Below are positions 37,918-46,378 of a DNA stretch of 64,000 bases, piece after piece (the first letter of the stretch is position 1; every line of letters starts with the position of its first letter). The notes under the pieces were generated by a model, which searched no databases, was not told where the DNA came from, and worked only from the letters and a program-made list of their open reading frames with translations. Source of the DNA: Bacillus sp. SLBN-46 (GTDB lineage: Bacteria; Bacillota; Bacilli; Bacillales; Cytobacillaceae); the NCBI RefSeq assembly GCF_031453555.1, contig NZ_JAVIZM010000001.1, positions 1,991,001 through 2,055,000 on the forward strand. Reading direction: 5' to 3'. The translations under genes and the position numbers were made by a program.

Positions 37918-40900
37918 TAATTAACTCCAACGGCGGGATAAAAATCTCGTGAATTGCTGGAACACCCTTAGAGCTTTATCAACCACAACGTGACTGGCGA
38001 CGGTGAGCGTGATGGTGTGAAAATGATAAGGATTGGGCAATCAGCAGCGAAGCATCTCTGGAAACGGAGATGAACGTTCAACGACTATTGAAACTCCCTA
38101 ATTCTTACAATGAACAATTTAAGTAAAGGTGTGAATTAGATGGAAGAAATGGGAGGAGTAAACCGTAATGTACGGAGACGTCCTTATGGGGCACGAGACA
38201 AAGAAGAAGTAATTAAAACGATTATTAATCTTCATGAAGAGGGATATAGCCAAGTAGAAATAGCGAAAAAACTAAATATAAGTCGGGGAACAATAAAAAG
38301 GTGGAACAATGAACTCAATTTTTTCAAGCCAAGAACACCTGGAGAGGCTGGAAAGCTTAAAAATAAAATTCATCAATATGATGAAAACTATTTTGAAACA
38401 ATCCAGAACCCTAATCAGGCTTATATATTAGGGTATATTACAGGTGATGGAACCATAGTTGACCGTAAAAAATCAAAAAGATTGGTTCTAACACTAGCAG
38501 AAGAAGATAAGGATCTTCTATATGATATTGGTAGAGAATTGAAAATGGTTGGGGCTATAAAGTTCAGAAAGAGAAATGCTCCCAATGAACAAAATAAATA
38601 CTCATTAACCATTAGTTCCACAAAAATGTGTAATGACCTAATTGCTTTAGGTGTTGGTCCAAGAAAAACTGGCATAGAAAAATGGATTAACTTTAATAAA
38701 GCGGAGCTTCAGTGGGCCTTTTTAAGAGGATTTTTTGATGCAGATGGTCATATTAGAGTATATCAAAGAAATGGCTATCAAAAGGCTAGGATGGGCTTTA
38801 CAGGGAATCCTGATATGCTAAAAGAAATATTAATATTTTTAAAATCCATAGGATTTGCGAAAAATGTTAATTCAATAACACCTAAACAAGGTTGCTCAGA
38901 CTTATATATAAGTAGTACAAAAGAACTTGCTCTACTTGGGAAACATCTATACAAATATGGAGATATCAAATTAAATCGTAAATTTATTAAATTCTCTTCT
39001 TTGATGATATAGTCTGCTCTCATGTGAAAGCATGAGAGCTAGGCAGAAATGACCTAGCCACTTAAAATAATTTGAGTGTAACAAAAAAGCGTGGAGCGCA
39101 AATGATAATGTTGGCGGATTAATTGAGATGCACTAGTCCGCGTCATTCAGAAAATGAATGATTAGAAAATCGGGTGAATTGCAGGGAACTTCTTAGAGAC
39201 TTGTAAGCTACAACGTGACTAGCAATGGTGAGCGTGAATGCTTTAAAAATTACAAGTATTGGACAATCTGCAGCCAAGCGTCATAGGGCAAAGGTTATGG
39301 CGAAGGTTCAACGACTAGAGAGTGAGTCCCAACAATAATCTCTCATAAGCGCCCGGCCCCTAACAGCATAATGCTGTGGGTGATGATATAGTCTAGGCCG
39401 TCTGCATTAAGCAGAATAAATATCCTGAAAGGGACGGTATGTACGTGGCATCCAGACATTATTGAATTTATTATTTCTAAGATGCAGAACCCTAGAATTC
39501 TACGATTCTTAATTGAAAATACAAATGACGAAACAATCAAGAAACACGCTAGCGATAAGCTTAAGTTCACACCGCTTACCCTGCAGGAAACAGCTATGTA
39601 TCAAGGTATAGTAAATTATAAAAACATACCAGGCTATGGTGGCTTTGATGAGAAAATCATTGCTGATGCAGAAGAAAAATTAGTTACTGGCGGTAATTAT
39701 ACTGTCCATAACTCAGAGTTCTTGACTGGTGCGAATATTTCCGTATGTCTAACAAAAGAATTTATGGAAGCTGTCGAAAATGATAGTGAATATGAACTTC
39801 GTTTTCCATATGTTGAACACTACGATCAAGATGAAATGAAAATTTACAATGAAGAATGGCATAAAGTCGGTGACGTGCGCGAGTGGGAAAGAAAGGGTCA
39901 CAAAGTTCGTGTGTACAAAAAAATTAAAGCAAAAGAACTCTGGAACCTCATTAACATTTGTGCAACTTACTCTGCAGAACCTGGAATTTTCTTTATCGAT
40001 AATGCCAACGACATGACAAATGCCAAAGCATATGGTCAACAAGTTGTTGCAACAAATCCGTGTGGTAAAGTGGCTTAGTTTGCCTCACGTTAAAAATTGC
40101 GGAATGAAGCGGGAAGGCTGAGATGCTAATCCGAACCAAAGGCTAGATGTAATAATCTAGTCAGGGGCAACGCATAGATGGTGAACCTGTACTGCAGAAT
40201 ATAATCCATCCACGAGGCCGCAACATTACAACTAAAATGTAATGAAAAGTTATGCTGACCTAACGGGAAATCAACCGTTAGAACTAGAGGATAAAAAGCC
40301 TTTAGGATAACAAACTGGAACAACCACTTGCACCATTTTCTGTGTGTAACCTTGCTGCAGTAAATCTTGCTGAGATGGCAGATAAGGATACCAAAACAGT
40401 TGATTTTGAAAAGTTAAAGAAAACTGTTGCCGTAGGAGTACGGATGCAGGATAACGTAATTAATGCAACACCATACTTCCTAGAAGAAAACAAAAAGCAG
40501 GCTCTAGGTGAGCGCCGTGTCGGTCTAGGAGTGATGGGCTTACACGATTTATTAATCTATTGTGAAACCGAGTATGGTTCGCCAGAAGGTAATTTATTAG
40601 TTGATAAAGTATTTGAAACTATCGCTACAACTGCGTATAGAACATCAGTTGAACTAGCAACAGAGAAGGGAAGTTTCCCGTTCTTAAAGGGTGAAACAAC
40701 AGAAGAAACCAATAGATTGAGACAGGCATTTATTAATACAGGATTCATGAAAAAAATGCCTGAAGACGTTCGCCAAGCAATTTTAGAAAAAGGAATAAGA
40801 AATTCACATTTGCTAACCGTTGCTCCTACGGGTAAAGTTATTGCCCCCAGTGTTCGTAAGATCGCTGCGTAAACTTAGCTATTTGCGGGAAACCCTGGCG

Positions 40901-41727
40901 TATCTCTTACTACCTTGTCTTGCCAACAACAAATAGGTAAAAATGTAAGAGTGTTGCTAATTGCCTACCAGACAATCCGCAGGGAAGTCGTGGCTGACCC
41001 CTCAACGACTACATGCTGAGCAACCATTTACTATGGTTGATGATATAGTCTGATCATTACAGCGATGTAATGAGTGGGTACTAATAATCCCACCCTCTAT
41101 ACCTTATAGAGAGTAACAAAAATGAGTACTGGAACAATGGTTGGTGTCTCCACAGGATTAGAACCTTATTTCTCATTCTCTTATTTCCGTAGTGGACGTC
41201 TTGGGAAGTTTATCGAAGTAAATGCTGATATTGTTCAAGAATATTTGGAACAGCATCCTGAAGCCGATGCGAACAATCTTCCAAAATGGTTCATAACAGC
41301 AATGGAATTAGCACCAGAGGCACATGCTGATGTCCAATGCGTCATCCAACGCTGGATCGATAGCTCCATCAGTAAAACCGTTAATGCACCTAAAGGCTAT
41401 AGTGTAGAACAAGTAGAAAAAGTATACGAACGATTATATAGCGGCGGTGCTAAAGGTGGAACTGTTTATGTAGATGGTTCCCGCGATTCTCAAGTACTAA
41501 CCCTTAAAGCAGAAGAAAATACCAATGAGCAGTTATCGATGTTTGATGAAAAGCCAAAGCAGCATGTTGTTCTTGTTGACACTATTAGTGACCTGCGTTC
41601 AACAGACGTAACAATTGGTTCTGAGGTTGGCAACACGTGCCCAGTTTGCCGAAAAGGAAAAGTAAAAGAAATCGGCGGCTGTAATACATGTACAAACTGT
41701 AATGCTCAATTAAAATGTGGATTATAA
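37129..41727 (+). CDS. nrdJ: Adenosylcobalamin-dependent (class II) ribonucleotide reductase, five exons
   Basis: Whole gene including four group I introns. Joining 37129-37917, 39090-39119, 39446-40066, 40318-40833 and 41125-41727 gives one frame of 852 residues, normal for B12-dependent NrdJ, which makes deoxyribonucleotides. All four junctions fall between codons and restore conserved motifs: GGSR-RGAQM, LAD-WHPDI, NPCG-EQPLA and APTG-STGTM. The active-site Cys479 and Glu481 (NPCGE) flank the third intron. Cys189 (NCYV) and the C-terminal cysteines (CPVC, CNTCTNC) are present. Each exon read alone ends at a stop just inside the intron, so simple gene callers will see fragments. Confidence 0.92.
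37918..39089 (+). mobile_element. Group I intron 1 of nrdJ, carrying a homing endonuclease gene
   Basis: 1172 bases. Core elements: P near 37951 (GAATTGCTGG), Q near 38039 (CAATCAGCAGC), R near 38076 (GTTCAACGACTA) and S at 39007 (GATATAGTCTGCT). The R and S ends pair as GACTA with TAGTC (P7). P1 pairs exon GTCCCGT with GCGGGAT, and the intron ends in G. The endonuclease gene sits between R and S, so removal of the gene leaves a compact ribozyme of about 300 bases. Confidence 0.9.
38140..39012 (+). CDS. LAGLIDADG homing endonuclease with N-terminal HTH
   Basis: 290 residues. An N-terminal helix-turn-helix of about residues 30-58 (EGYSQVEIAKKLNISRG) precedes two LAGLIDADG motifs, YILGYITGDG (95-104) and FLRGFFDADG (194-203), each ending in the metal-binding Asp. 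Such proteins cut intron-free alleles to spread the intron. Ribosome site AAAGGTG before ATG 38140. The stop TAG at 39010-39012 lies inside the S element of the intron, so the gene is tightly fitted into the ribozyme. Confidence 0.9.
   Translation: MEEMGGVNRNVRRRPYGARDKEEVIKTIINLHEEGYSQVEIAKKLNISRGTIKRWNNELNFFKPRTPGEAGKLKNKIHQYDENYFETIQNPNQAYILGYITGDGTIVDRKKSKRLVLTLAEEDKDLLYDIGRELKMVGAIKFRKRNAPNEQNKYSLTISSTKMCNDLIALGVGPRKTGIEKWINFNKAELQWAFLRGFFDADGHIRVYQRNGYQKARMGFTGNPDMLKEILIFLKSIGFAKNVNSITPKQGCSDLYISSTKELALLGKHLYKYGDIKLNRKFIKFSSLMI
39090..39119 (+). CDS. nrdJ: nrdJ exon 2 (30-base micro-exon)
   Basis: Ten codons, RGAQMIMLAD, enclosed by two introns. It supplies the invariant RRGA-x-M segment between exon 1 and exon 3. 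Its last six bases GCGGAT pair with GTCCGC at 39136-39141 to form P1 of intron 2, with the U-G pair at the junction. Confidence 0.88.
39120..39445 (+). ncRNA. Group I intron 2 of nrdJ, no ORF
   Basis: 326 bases. Core elements: P GAATTGCAGGGAA, Q AATCTGCAGCCAAG, R GTTCAACGACTAGA, S GATATAGTCTAGG. R pairs with S through GACTA/TAGTC. P1 is exon GCGGAT with GTCCGC, and the last base is G. The core resembles intron 1 closely enough to suggest common origin. A hairpin near 39359-39381 (CAGCATAATGCTG) lies between R and S where intron 1 holds its endonuclease. Confidence 0.88.
39446..40066 (+). CDS. nrdJ: nrdJ exon 3
   Basis: Residues 274-480, from WHPDI to ATNPCG. Carries much of the catalytic barrel, including ATYSAEPGIFF and the thiyl-radical Cys at residue 479. 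The preceding base is a G (39445), as required at the end of a group I intron. Confidence 0.9.
40067..40317 (+). ncRNA. Group I intron 3 of nrdJ, compact and divergent
   Basis: 251 bases, the smallest of the four. P1 pairs exon GUGUGGU with GCCUCAC (one U-U mismatch), with a junction U-G pair. P (AATTGCGGAA) and Q (AATCCGAACC) are recognisable. P7 appears as GATGG (40178-40182) with CCATC (40207-40211). Two 3' hairpins follow (CATTAC/GTAATG and CTAACGG/CCGTTAG). Ends in G. The core differs from the other three introns, so it probably has a separate origin. Confidence 0.78.
40318..40833 (+). CDS. nrdJ: nrdJ exon 4
   Basis: Residues 481-652, from EQPLAPF to VAPTG. Begins with the catalytic Glu of NPCGE. 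Contains CNLAAVNLAE and RRVGLGVMGLHDLL, typical of the family. Confidence 0.9.
40834..41124 (+). ncRNA. Group I intron 4 of nrdJ, no ORF
   Basis: 291 bases. Core elements: P TTTGCGGGAAACC, Q AATCCGCAGGGA, R CTCAACGACTACATG, S GATATAGTCTGAT, with GACTA/TAGTC forming P7. P1 pairs exon GGGU with GCCC, and UACG with a more distal CGUA. Ends in G. Inserted between the codons for Gly652 and Ser653. Confidence 0.86.
41125..41727 (+). CDS. nrdJ: nrdJ exon 5
   Basis: Residues 653-852, from STGTMVGVSTG to the stop. Includes the phosphate-site loop completed by exon 4 (APTG-STG) and the C-terminal Cys-rich tail CPVC and CNTCTNC ending CGL, which regenerates the active-site disulfide. Confidence 0.9.
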   Translation, partial: STGTMVGVSTGLEPYFSFSYFRSGRLGKFIEVNADIVQEYLEQHPEADANNLPKWFITAMELAPEAHADVQCVIQRWIDSSISKTVNAPKGYSVEQVEKVYERLYSGGAKGGTVYVDGSRDSQVLTLKAEENTNEQLSMFDEKPKQHVVLVDTISDLRSTDVTIGSEVGNTCPVCRKGKVKEIGGCNTCTNCNAQLKCGL

Positions 41728-41740
41728 AATAGTATTTCAA

Positions 41741-41770
41741 GAGGATGGAAAGTGAAATTTCCATCCTCTT
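41741..41770 (+). terminator. Hairpin downstream of nrdJ
   Basis: AAGAGGATGGAAA pairs perfectly with TTTCCATCCTCTT around GTGAAA. The T run is poor, so it may stabilise the transcript rather than terminate it. Confidence 0.65.
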
Positions 41771-41893
41771 CCAATGCGATAAATTATATTAGAATAACTT
41801 TGTAACCGAATCGTAATATTGCTGTTAAGACGTTGTTATCATTTCCTTGTATAGTGTGATTATCAAATACATCACTCCAAGGAGGATAACATT

Positions 41894-42343
41894 ATGCTAA
41901 AAAAACTAATCTCTGTTCTTGCGATTACAATTGGACTTAGCTCAGTGTTTGCTACTACGGGTGATAAAGCAGAAGCGGCATACTATCATACAAAAGCAAT
42001 TTCAGTAGCCAAGGCAAACCTTGGTGTTCCATATAGATGGGGTGGAATCACTCCGAGCGGTTTCGACTGTTCCGGTTTAGTGAAGTATTCTTACTCAAAG
42101 GCTGGTAAAGTTCTGCCAAGAACGGCAGCGGATATGTTTTACACAAAGGGATATCGTGTAAGTTACTTACAGCCTGGAGATTTATTGTTCTATGCACCAA
42201 CAAAAGCAAGTAGACCGACTCATGTAGCCATGTATATTGGTGCAGGGAAAATGATTATGGCTTCATCATCAAAGGGTGTTATTGTTACCTATACAAATAA
42301 TACCTATTGGAACCCGAAATATATCGGTGCCAAGCGTATTTAA
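41894..42343 (+). CDS. Secreted NlpC/P60 cell-wall hydrolase
   Basis: 149 residues. Signal peptide with cleavage after AEA (about residue 28), then a single NlpC/P60 domain. Catalytic Cys59 in GFDCSGLV and His110 in PTHVAMYIG, with the YRWGG motif before it. Cuts D-glutamyl-diaminopimelate bonds in peptidoglycan stems. There are no LysM or SH3 targeting repeats, so it is a minimal form. AAGGAGG before ATG. Confidence 0.92.
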   Translation: MLKKLISVLAITIGLSSVFATTGDKAEAAYYHTKAISVAKANLGVPYRWGGITPSGFDCSGLVKYSYSKAGKVLPRTAADMFYTKGYRVSYLQPGDLLFYAPTKASRPTHVAMYIGAGKMIMASSSKGVIVTYTNNTYWNPKYIGAKRI

Positions 42344-42358
42344 AGAAAATAATTTCCC

Positions 42359-42391
42359 AAGAGTATCGGCATAAGTCGGTACTCTTTTTTC
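42359..42391 (+). terminator. Terminator of the NlpC/P60 gene
   Basis: AGAGTATCG pairs with CGGTACTCT, followed by six T. Confidence 0.85.
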
Positions 42392-42448
42392 ATTTTTTAG
42401 GAAATTATAAAAAGGTCCGAGTGTTGATAACTAAACTAGTTGTCTGAA

Positions 42449-42569
42449 TCTAGCTCCAGTGCCTAGCCCCTCGGGTCAAATAACCTTCGGCAAGAAAAGT
42501 CAAAAGGCGGACTTTTCCCGCCGAAGAACATTAGCCTGTCGGGGCTGAACGAGGCGCTTCCGCCTTTTG
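42449..42569 (+). repeat. Dispersed 120-bp Bacillaceae repeat, copy A
   Basis: Related to the copy at 48686-48805. Outer arms GTGCCTAGCCCC and GGGGCTGAACGAGGCGC can pair, and an inner stem CTTCGGC...AAAAGTC pairs with GACTTTT...GCCGAAG. I recall the CTAGCCCCTCGGGTC core as widespread between Bacillus genes. No coding capacity. It fills the gap between the NlpC/P60 gene and splB. Confidence 0.8.
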
Positions 42570-42671
42570 TTCTTTATGGAGAATGGAAATAATTGTTCCG
42601 GCTCACTTTTCTTTAACTTCTCTTCTATAGCTAATACTACTATAAAAACACCTTAGAAAAGAGGGAGACAA

Positions 42672-43697
42672 ATGGAGCCTTTTATACCACAGTTGGTCTA
42701 CATTGAACCGAAAGCATTAGAATACCCACTTGGTAGGGAGCTAAAAGAAAAATTTACAAAAATGGGACTAGAGATAAGAGAAACCACTTCACATAATCAG
42801 GTTAGAGGAATACCTGGAGACAATGAATTACAGCAATATCGAAATGCAAAATCTACACTGGTGGTTGGAATCAGAAGAACATTAAAATTTGATACATCGA
42901 AACCTTCTGCAGAGTATGCCATTCCATTGGCTACAGGCTGTATGGGACATTGCCACTACTGTTACCTACAAACAACACTTGGCAGTAAACCATATATTCG
43001 AACATATGTTAATTTAGATGAAATTTTTGCACAGGCAGAGAAGTATATGGAAGAAAGAAAGCCTGAAATTACCCGATTTGAAGCAGCCTGTACATCGGAT
43101 ATTGTTGGCATAGATCACTTAACACATTCTCTTAAGAAAACCATTGAATTTATTGGACAAACAGAGTTCGGAGAACTACGCTTTGTGACCAAGTTTCATC
43201 ACGTGGATCACCTTTTAGACGCGAAACACAATGGAAGAACTCGGTTTCGGTTTAGCGTAAATTCACGCTATGTCATAAAAAACTTTGAACCAGGAACATC
43301 CTCGTTTGAAGATCGACTGAAAGCAGCTAGAAAGGTTGCTAACGCTGGTTATCCCTTAGGGTTTATTGTAGCCCCAATTTACATGCATGAGGATTGGAAA
43401 GAAGGATATCGTGAATTATTCGAAAGATTAAGTGATGAGTTAGCAGGACTAGAAATTCCTAATCTTACATTTGAACTCATTCAGCACAGATATACGAAAC
43501 CCGCCAAAAACGTAATAGCCAAACGATATCCCAAAACTAAACTCGAAATGGATGAGGGGAAGCGAAAATATAAGTGGGGGCGTTATGGGATTGGAAAATA
43601 CGTTTATCCTGATGAGGCTGCAAAAGATTTGGAAAGCACCATACGTCAGTATGTAGCAGATTTTTTTCCTAACGCAGAAGTCCAATATTTCACCTAA
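42672..43697 (+). CDS. splB: Spore photoproduct lyase
   Basis: 341 residues. Radical SAM enzyme that reverses the thymine dimer made in UV-exposed spores. The cluster cysteines are Cys90, Cys94 and Cys97 (GCMGHCHYCYL), with the tyrosines at 96 and 98 and the H-atom donor Cys140 in EAACTSD, one residue offset from B. subtilis SplB. GAGGGAG precedes the ATG. No splA lies upstream, unlike B. subtilis. Expression in the forespore by sigma-G is expected but I found only a weak -10 match (AATACTA at 42633). Confidence 0.95.
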   Translation: MEPFIPQLVYIEPKALEYPLGRELKEKFTKMGLEIRETTSHNQVRGIPGDNELQQYRNAKSTLVVGIRRTLKFDTSKPSAEYAIPLATGCMGHCHYCYLQTTLGSKPYIRTYVNLDEIFAQAEKYMEERKPEITRFEAACTSDIVGIDHLTHSLKKTIEFIGQTEFGELRFVTKFHHVDHLLDAKHNGRTRFRFSVNSRYVIKNFEPGTSSFEDRLKAARKVANAGYPLGFIVAPIYMHEDWKEGYRELFERLSDELAGLEIPNLTFELIQHRYTKPAKNVIAKRYPKTKLEMDEGKRKYKWGRYGIGKYVYPDEAAKDLESTIRQYVADFFPNAEVQYFT

Positions 43698-43783
43698 AAA
43701 AATTTTGTTCTTGTCCGCCGTACTATTTCTCCATGTTTGCGCTTAAAGATGTAACAATGAGTTCATCTTTAGGAGTGGCTGCC

Positions 43784-44668
43784 ATGAAAATAGACGGCGT
43801 TTTTTCTGGAGGGGGCATAAAAGGGTTTGCTCTAATTGGCGCTTACGAAGAAATTGAAAGTAGAGGACTGCAATTTGTAAGAGTAGCTGGTACGAGCGCA
43901 GGCTCCATCGTTGCAGCATTCGTTGCTGCAGGTTATACGAGTAAAGAAATATATCATTTACTTGATGAACTCGATCTTACTCAATTACTCGATGCGCGAA
44001 AATTAATTATTCCATTTCCGTTTGCAAAATGGCTGTTAGTTTATTGGAAGCTGGGGTTGTATAAAGGTAATGAACTTGAAAAATGGCTAAAAGAGAAGCT
44101 TGAAGCAAAAGGACTAAGGACCTTTTCAGATTTGCCCCCGGATACTTTAAGGGTAATTGCTTCAGATCTTTCAAATGGACAGATGGTTGTTCTACCTAAT
44201 GATTTACAAAAATATGGAATATCACCAGGTTCTTTTTCCATCGCAAAAGCAATTAGAATGAGTTGCAGTATTCCTTATTTTTTTGAACCAGTTCGGTTGC
44301 GTTCAATGGATGGTGTCAACATCTTAGTGGATGGGGGAGTATTAAGTAATTTTCCTATGTGGCTTTTTGACCGGGAAAATGTGCAAAAGGTAAGGCCAGT
44401 ACTTGGTATTAAGTTAAGTGCTAGTGAGTATGAGCATGAGAAGCATTCAATCAAAAACGGAATTCAATTATTTGGCGCACTATTTGAAACAATGAAGGAT
44501 GCGCATGATTCAAGATATATTTCTAAAAAACATGTGAAGAATATTATTTTTATTCCTGCTGAAGGTGTATTATCAACTGAATTTCATCTTACGGAAGAAA
44601 AGAAGCGGAAATTATTTGATATGGGCAGAGAGCAGGCTAAAACATTTTTGGATAAATGGTGTTATTAA
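43784..44668 (+). CDS. yqhO: Patatin-like phospholipase family protein
   Basis: 294 residues from ATG 43784 behind AGGAGTGG (the frame to 43733 has no ribosome site). Patatin features: oxyanion-hole GGGIKG near residue 10, nucleophile Ser in GTSAGS near 41 and the catalytic Asp in DGGVLSNFP near 186. A serine lipase or acyl hydrolase of unknown substrate. Position matches yqhO. In B. subtilis mntR precedes it, but not here. Confidence 0.9.
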   Translation: MKIDGVFSGGGIKGFALIGAYEEIESRGLQFVRVAGTSAGSIVAAFVAAGYTSKEIYHLLDELDLTQLLDARKLIIPFPFAKWLLVYWKLGLYKGNELEKWLKEKLEAKGLRTFSDLPPDTLRVIASDLSNGQMVVLPNDLQKYGISPGSFSIAKAIRMSCSIPYFFEPVRLRSMDGVNILVDGGVLSNFPMWLFDRENVQKVRPVLGIKLSASEYEHEKHSIKNGIQLFGALFETMKDAHDSRYISKKHVKNIIFIPAEGVLSTEFHLTEEKKRKLFDMGREQAKTFLDKWCY

Positions 44669-44686
44669 TCTTTTAATAATAAAGAA

Positions 44687-44722
44687 AAAATCGAGTGTCT
44701 AAAAGGACGCTCGATTTTTCTT
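44687..44722 (+). terminator. Bidirectional terminator between yqhO and yqhP
   Basis: AAAAATCGAGTGTC pairs with GGACGCTCGATTTTT around TAAAA. The stem overlaps the yqhP stop codon. Confidence 0.9.
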
Positions 44723-45091
44723 TTTCCCCTTTTTGCCGTCGATGACGGTTAAATGAGCAGGAGATTTCTTTTTTGTCTTGTTGCTTTTCTTTAATGTTGT
44801 TAACGTCCCAAGAGAAGAGCTTTTCAGAGTAGCGTCTCCGCTCTTTTGCTGTAATCGTTTTTTTGATTTTTTCGCTGCTTTAAGAAATGCCCGCTGCTCT
44901 TTTTTCTGAGGGCTCGAAATTGAAAATTTACGAACAAGAAAATAAATAGCTAAACCGATCAATGCGATGATAGCAATTCTCTGAATGAAACCGGCAGGGT
45001 TAGCTGTAAATGAACCGAATAGGCCAACCAGAGCTAGAATGACAAGTCCACCAATGACAAAAAATGATGTCCGATTTTTCAAGAAAGCCAC
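44699..45091 (-). CDS. yqhP: YqhP/SA1362 family membrane protein
   Basis: 130 residues. Two N-terminal membrane helices (FFVIGGLVILALVGLFGSF and RIAIIALIGLAIYFLV), followed by a very Lys-rich cytoplasmic tail (KKSKKRL, NKTKKKS, GKKGKKK). Resembles the SA1362/YqhP family. Function unknown, nucleic acid or lipid binding by the tail is conceivable. AGGGAGG before the start on the minus strand. Confidence 0.8.
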   Translation of the reverse strand: MAFLKNRTSFFVIGGLVILALVGLFGSFTANPAGFIQRIAIIALIGLAIYFLVRKFSISSPQKKEQRAFLKAAKKSKKRLQQKSGDATLKSSSLGTLTTLKKSNKTKKKSPAHLTVIDGKKGKKKNRASF

Positions 45092-45149
45092 CTCCCTAAG
45101 AGCATCTTAAGCATTTTTTTCCTCTTTTAAACACTGTAGAATAAAAGAT

Positions 45150-46094
45150 TTAGACAATTTCCTCACTTTTCATATCATATTCAGATTCTTTTTCTCTTTT
45201 TAATAATTCTTTAAAGGAAAGAATCGCAACTTCCACTTGGTCATCGTTTGGTTCTTTAGTCGTTAAAAGTTGTAGCCAAAGACCTGGAAGGCCTAAGTAC
45301 TTTAAAACAGGAATATCTCTTAGTTTGTTAGTAATTTGTAAGACTTCAAAAGCAATACCTAATACAACAGGTATCAAAAGAAGACGATCCACGACCCTTA
45401 ACCAAAGTGGTGTTGTAGGTACCAGCATGTAGACAAATACACCAACAATGACTGTAAATAAGATGAAACTACTGCCACATCGGTAGTGAAGGCGGGAATG
45501 TGCCTGAACATTTTCAACCGTTAACTCAACACCTGCTTCGAAGGTATTAATTACTTTATGCTCTGCACCATGATATTGAAACACCCTCTTGATAAGAGGT
45601 GTAAGGGAAACGAAATATATATAACAAAGTAGCAGCAATAGCTTAAAGAACCCTTCTACAAGGACTTGGGCAAAATCGGATGGAAAAATTGGCTTGGTTA
45701 GTACAGCTAAAAATACAGGAATTAATGTAAAAGCAAATTTTCCAAATAAGAATGAGAGGACCCCAATAACCGCTACCCCAAGATACATAGATAACTTTGA
45801 AACTTCTTTTTCCTTTATGGTCTCGTCATCCTTTGGATCGACATCAAATCTCTCTGTGGAAAAGTTTAAGTGCTTTGACCCATTTGCACTTGCTTCAATA
45901 ATTGCGATAATTCCACGAATAAATGGAATCTTTTTTAAGCTTGTTAGGTAAGGGTTTTCCTTACGAGGTAAATGAAAATATTCTACAGAACGATCTTTCC
46001 TGCGAATTGCGGTAACATAATGATGTTTACCGCCAAACATTACGCCTTCCACGACCGCTTGGCCGCCATAAACCGGTTTTTGAGATTTAGACAT
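45150..46094 (-). CDS. yqhQ: YqhQ, DUF1385 family membrane protein
   Basis: 314 residues from the ATG at 46094. The opening YGGQAVVEGVMFGG is the DUF1385 signature. YHGAEHKVINTFE and SRLHYRCGSSF follow, with about five membrane segments. The conserved His/Glu/Cys positions suggest a membrane enzyme, but no reaction is known to me. The longer frame to 46127 lacks a ribosome site. Confidence 0.88.
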   Translation of the reverse strand: MSKSQKPVYGGQAVVEGVMFGGKHHYVTAIRRKDRSVEYFHLPRKENPYLTSLKKIPFIRGIIAIIEASANGSKHLNFSTERFDVDPKDDETIKEKEVSKLSMYLGVAVIGVLSFLFGKFAFTLIPVFLAVLTKPIFPSDFAQVLVEGFFKLLLLLCYIYFVSLTPLIKRVFQYHGAEHKVINTFEAGVELTVENVQAHSRLHYRCGSSFILFTVIVGVFVYMLVPTTPLWLRVVDRLLLIPVVLGIAFEVLQITNKLRDIPVLKYLGLPGLWLQLLTTKEPNDDQVEVAILSFKELLKREKESEYDMKSEEIV

Positions 46095-46378
46095 GGTTAT
46101 TAACACCAACCTATAACAAAGTTGCACAATAGCAGAAAAAGATAAATCTGTTTGTACTTAAATGTATTCTACTAGAAAAATGAAAAAACCTCTAGGAATG
46201 ACATAATTTTTACATTTAAAATCTGTAAAAAATTATTTTCATGCAAGGATTGGAATTCTAAAGGACATAATAATGAAGGAATTTCAGCTTTCCTATTTAT
46301 AAAGGAATATGAAGAAGTGAGTTATTTGATGAGAATTCAGTTCCAATTAACAAAAAACTGTTCGGGGGTTATGACACA

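Noticed and set aside
37129..37920. nrdJ as a truncated pseudogene of 263 codons, with further fragments at 39482, 40342 and 41122
   Set aside because: Each fragment ends just inside an insert with group I core elements and P1 pairing, and excision restores one frame with all motifs.
37918..39445. Intein in nrdJ
   Set aside because: Stops occur at once after the exon, the inserts are mostly non-coding, and no Hint-domain Cys/Ser...HN pattern is present.
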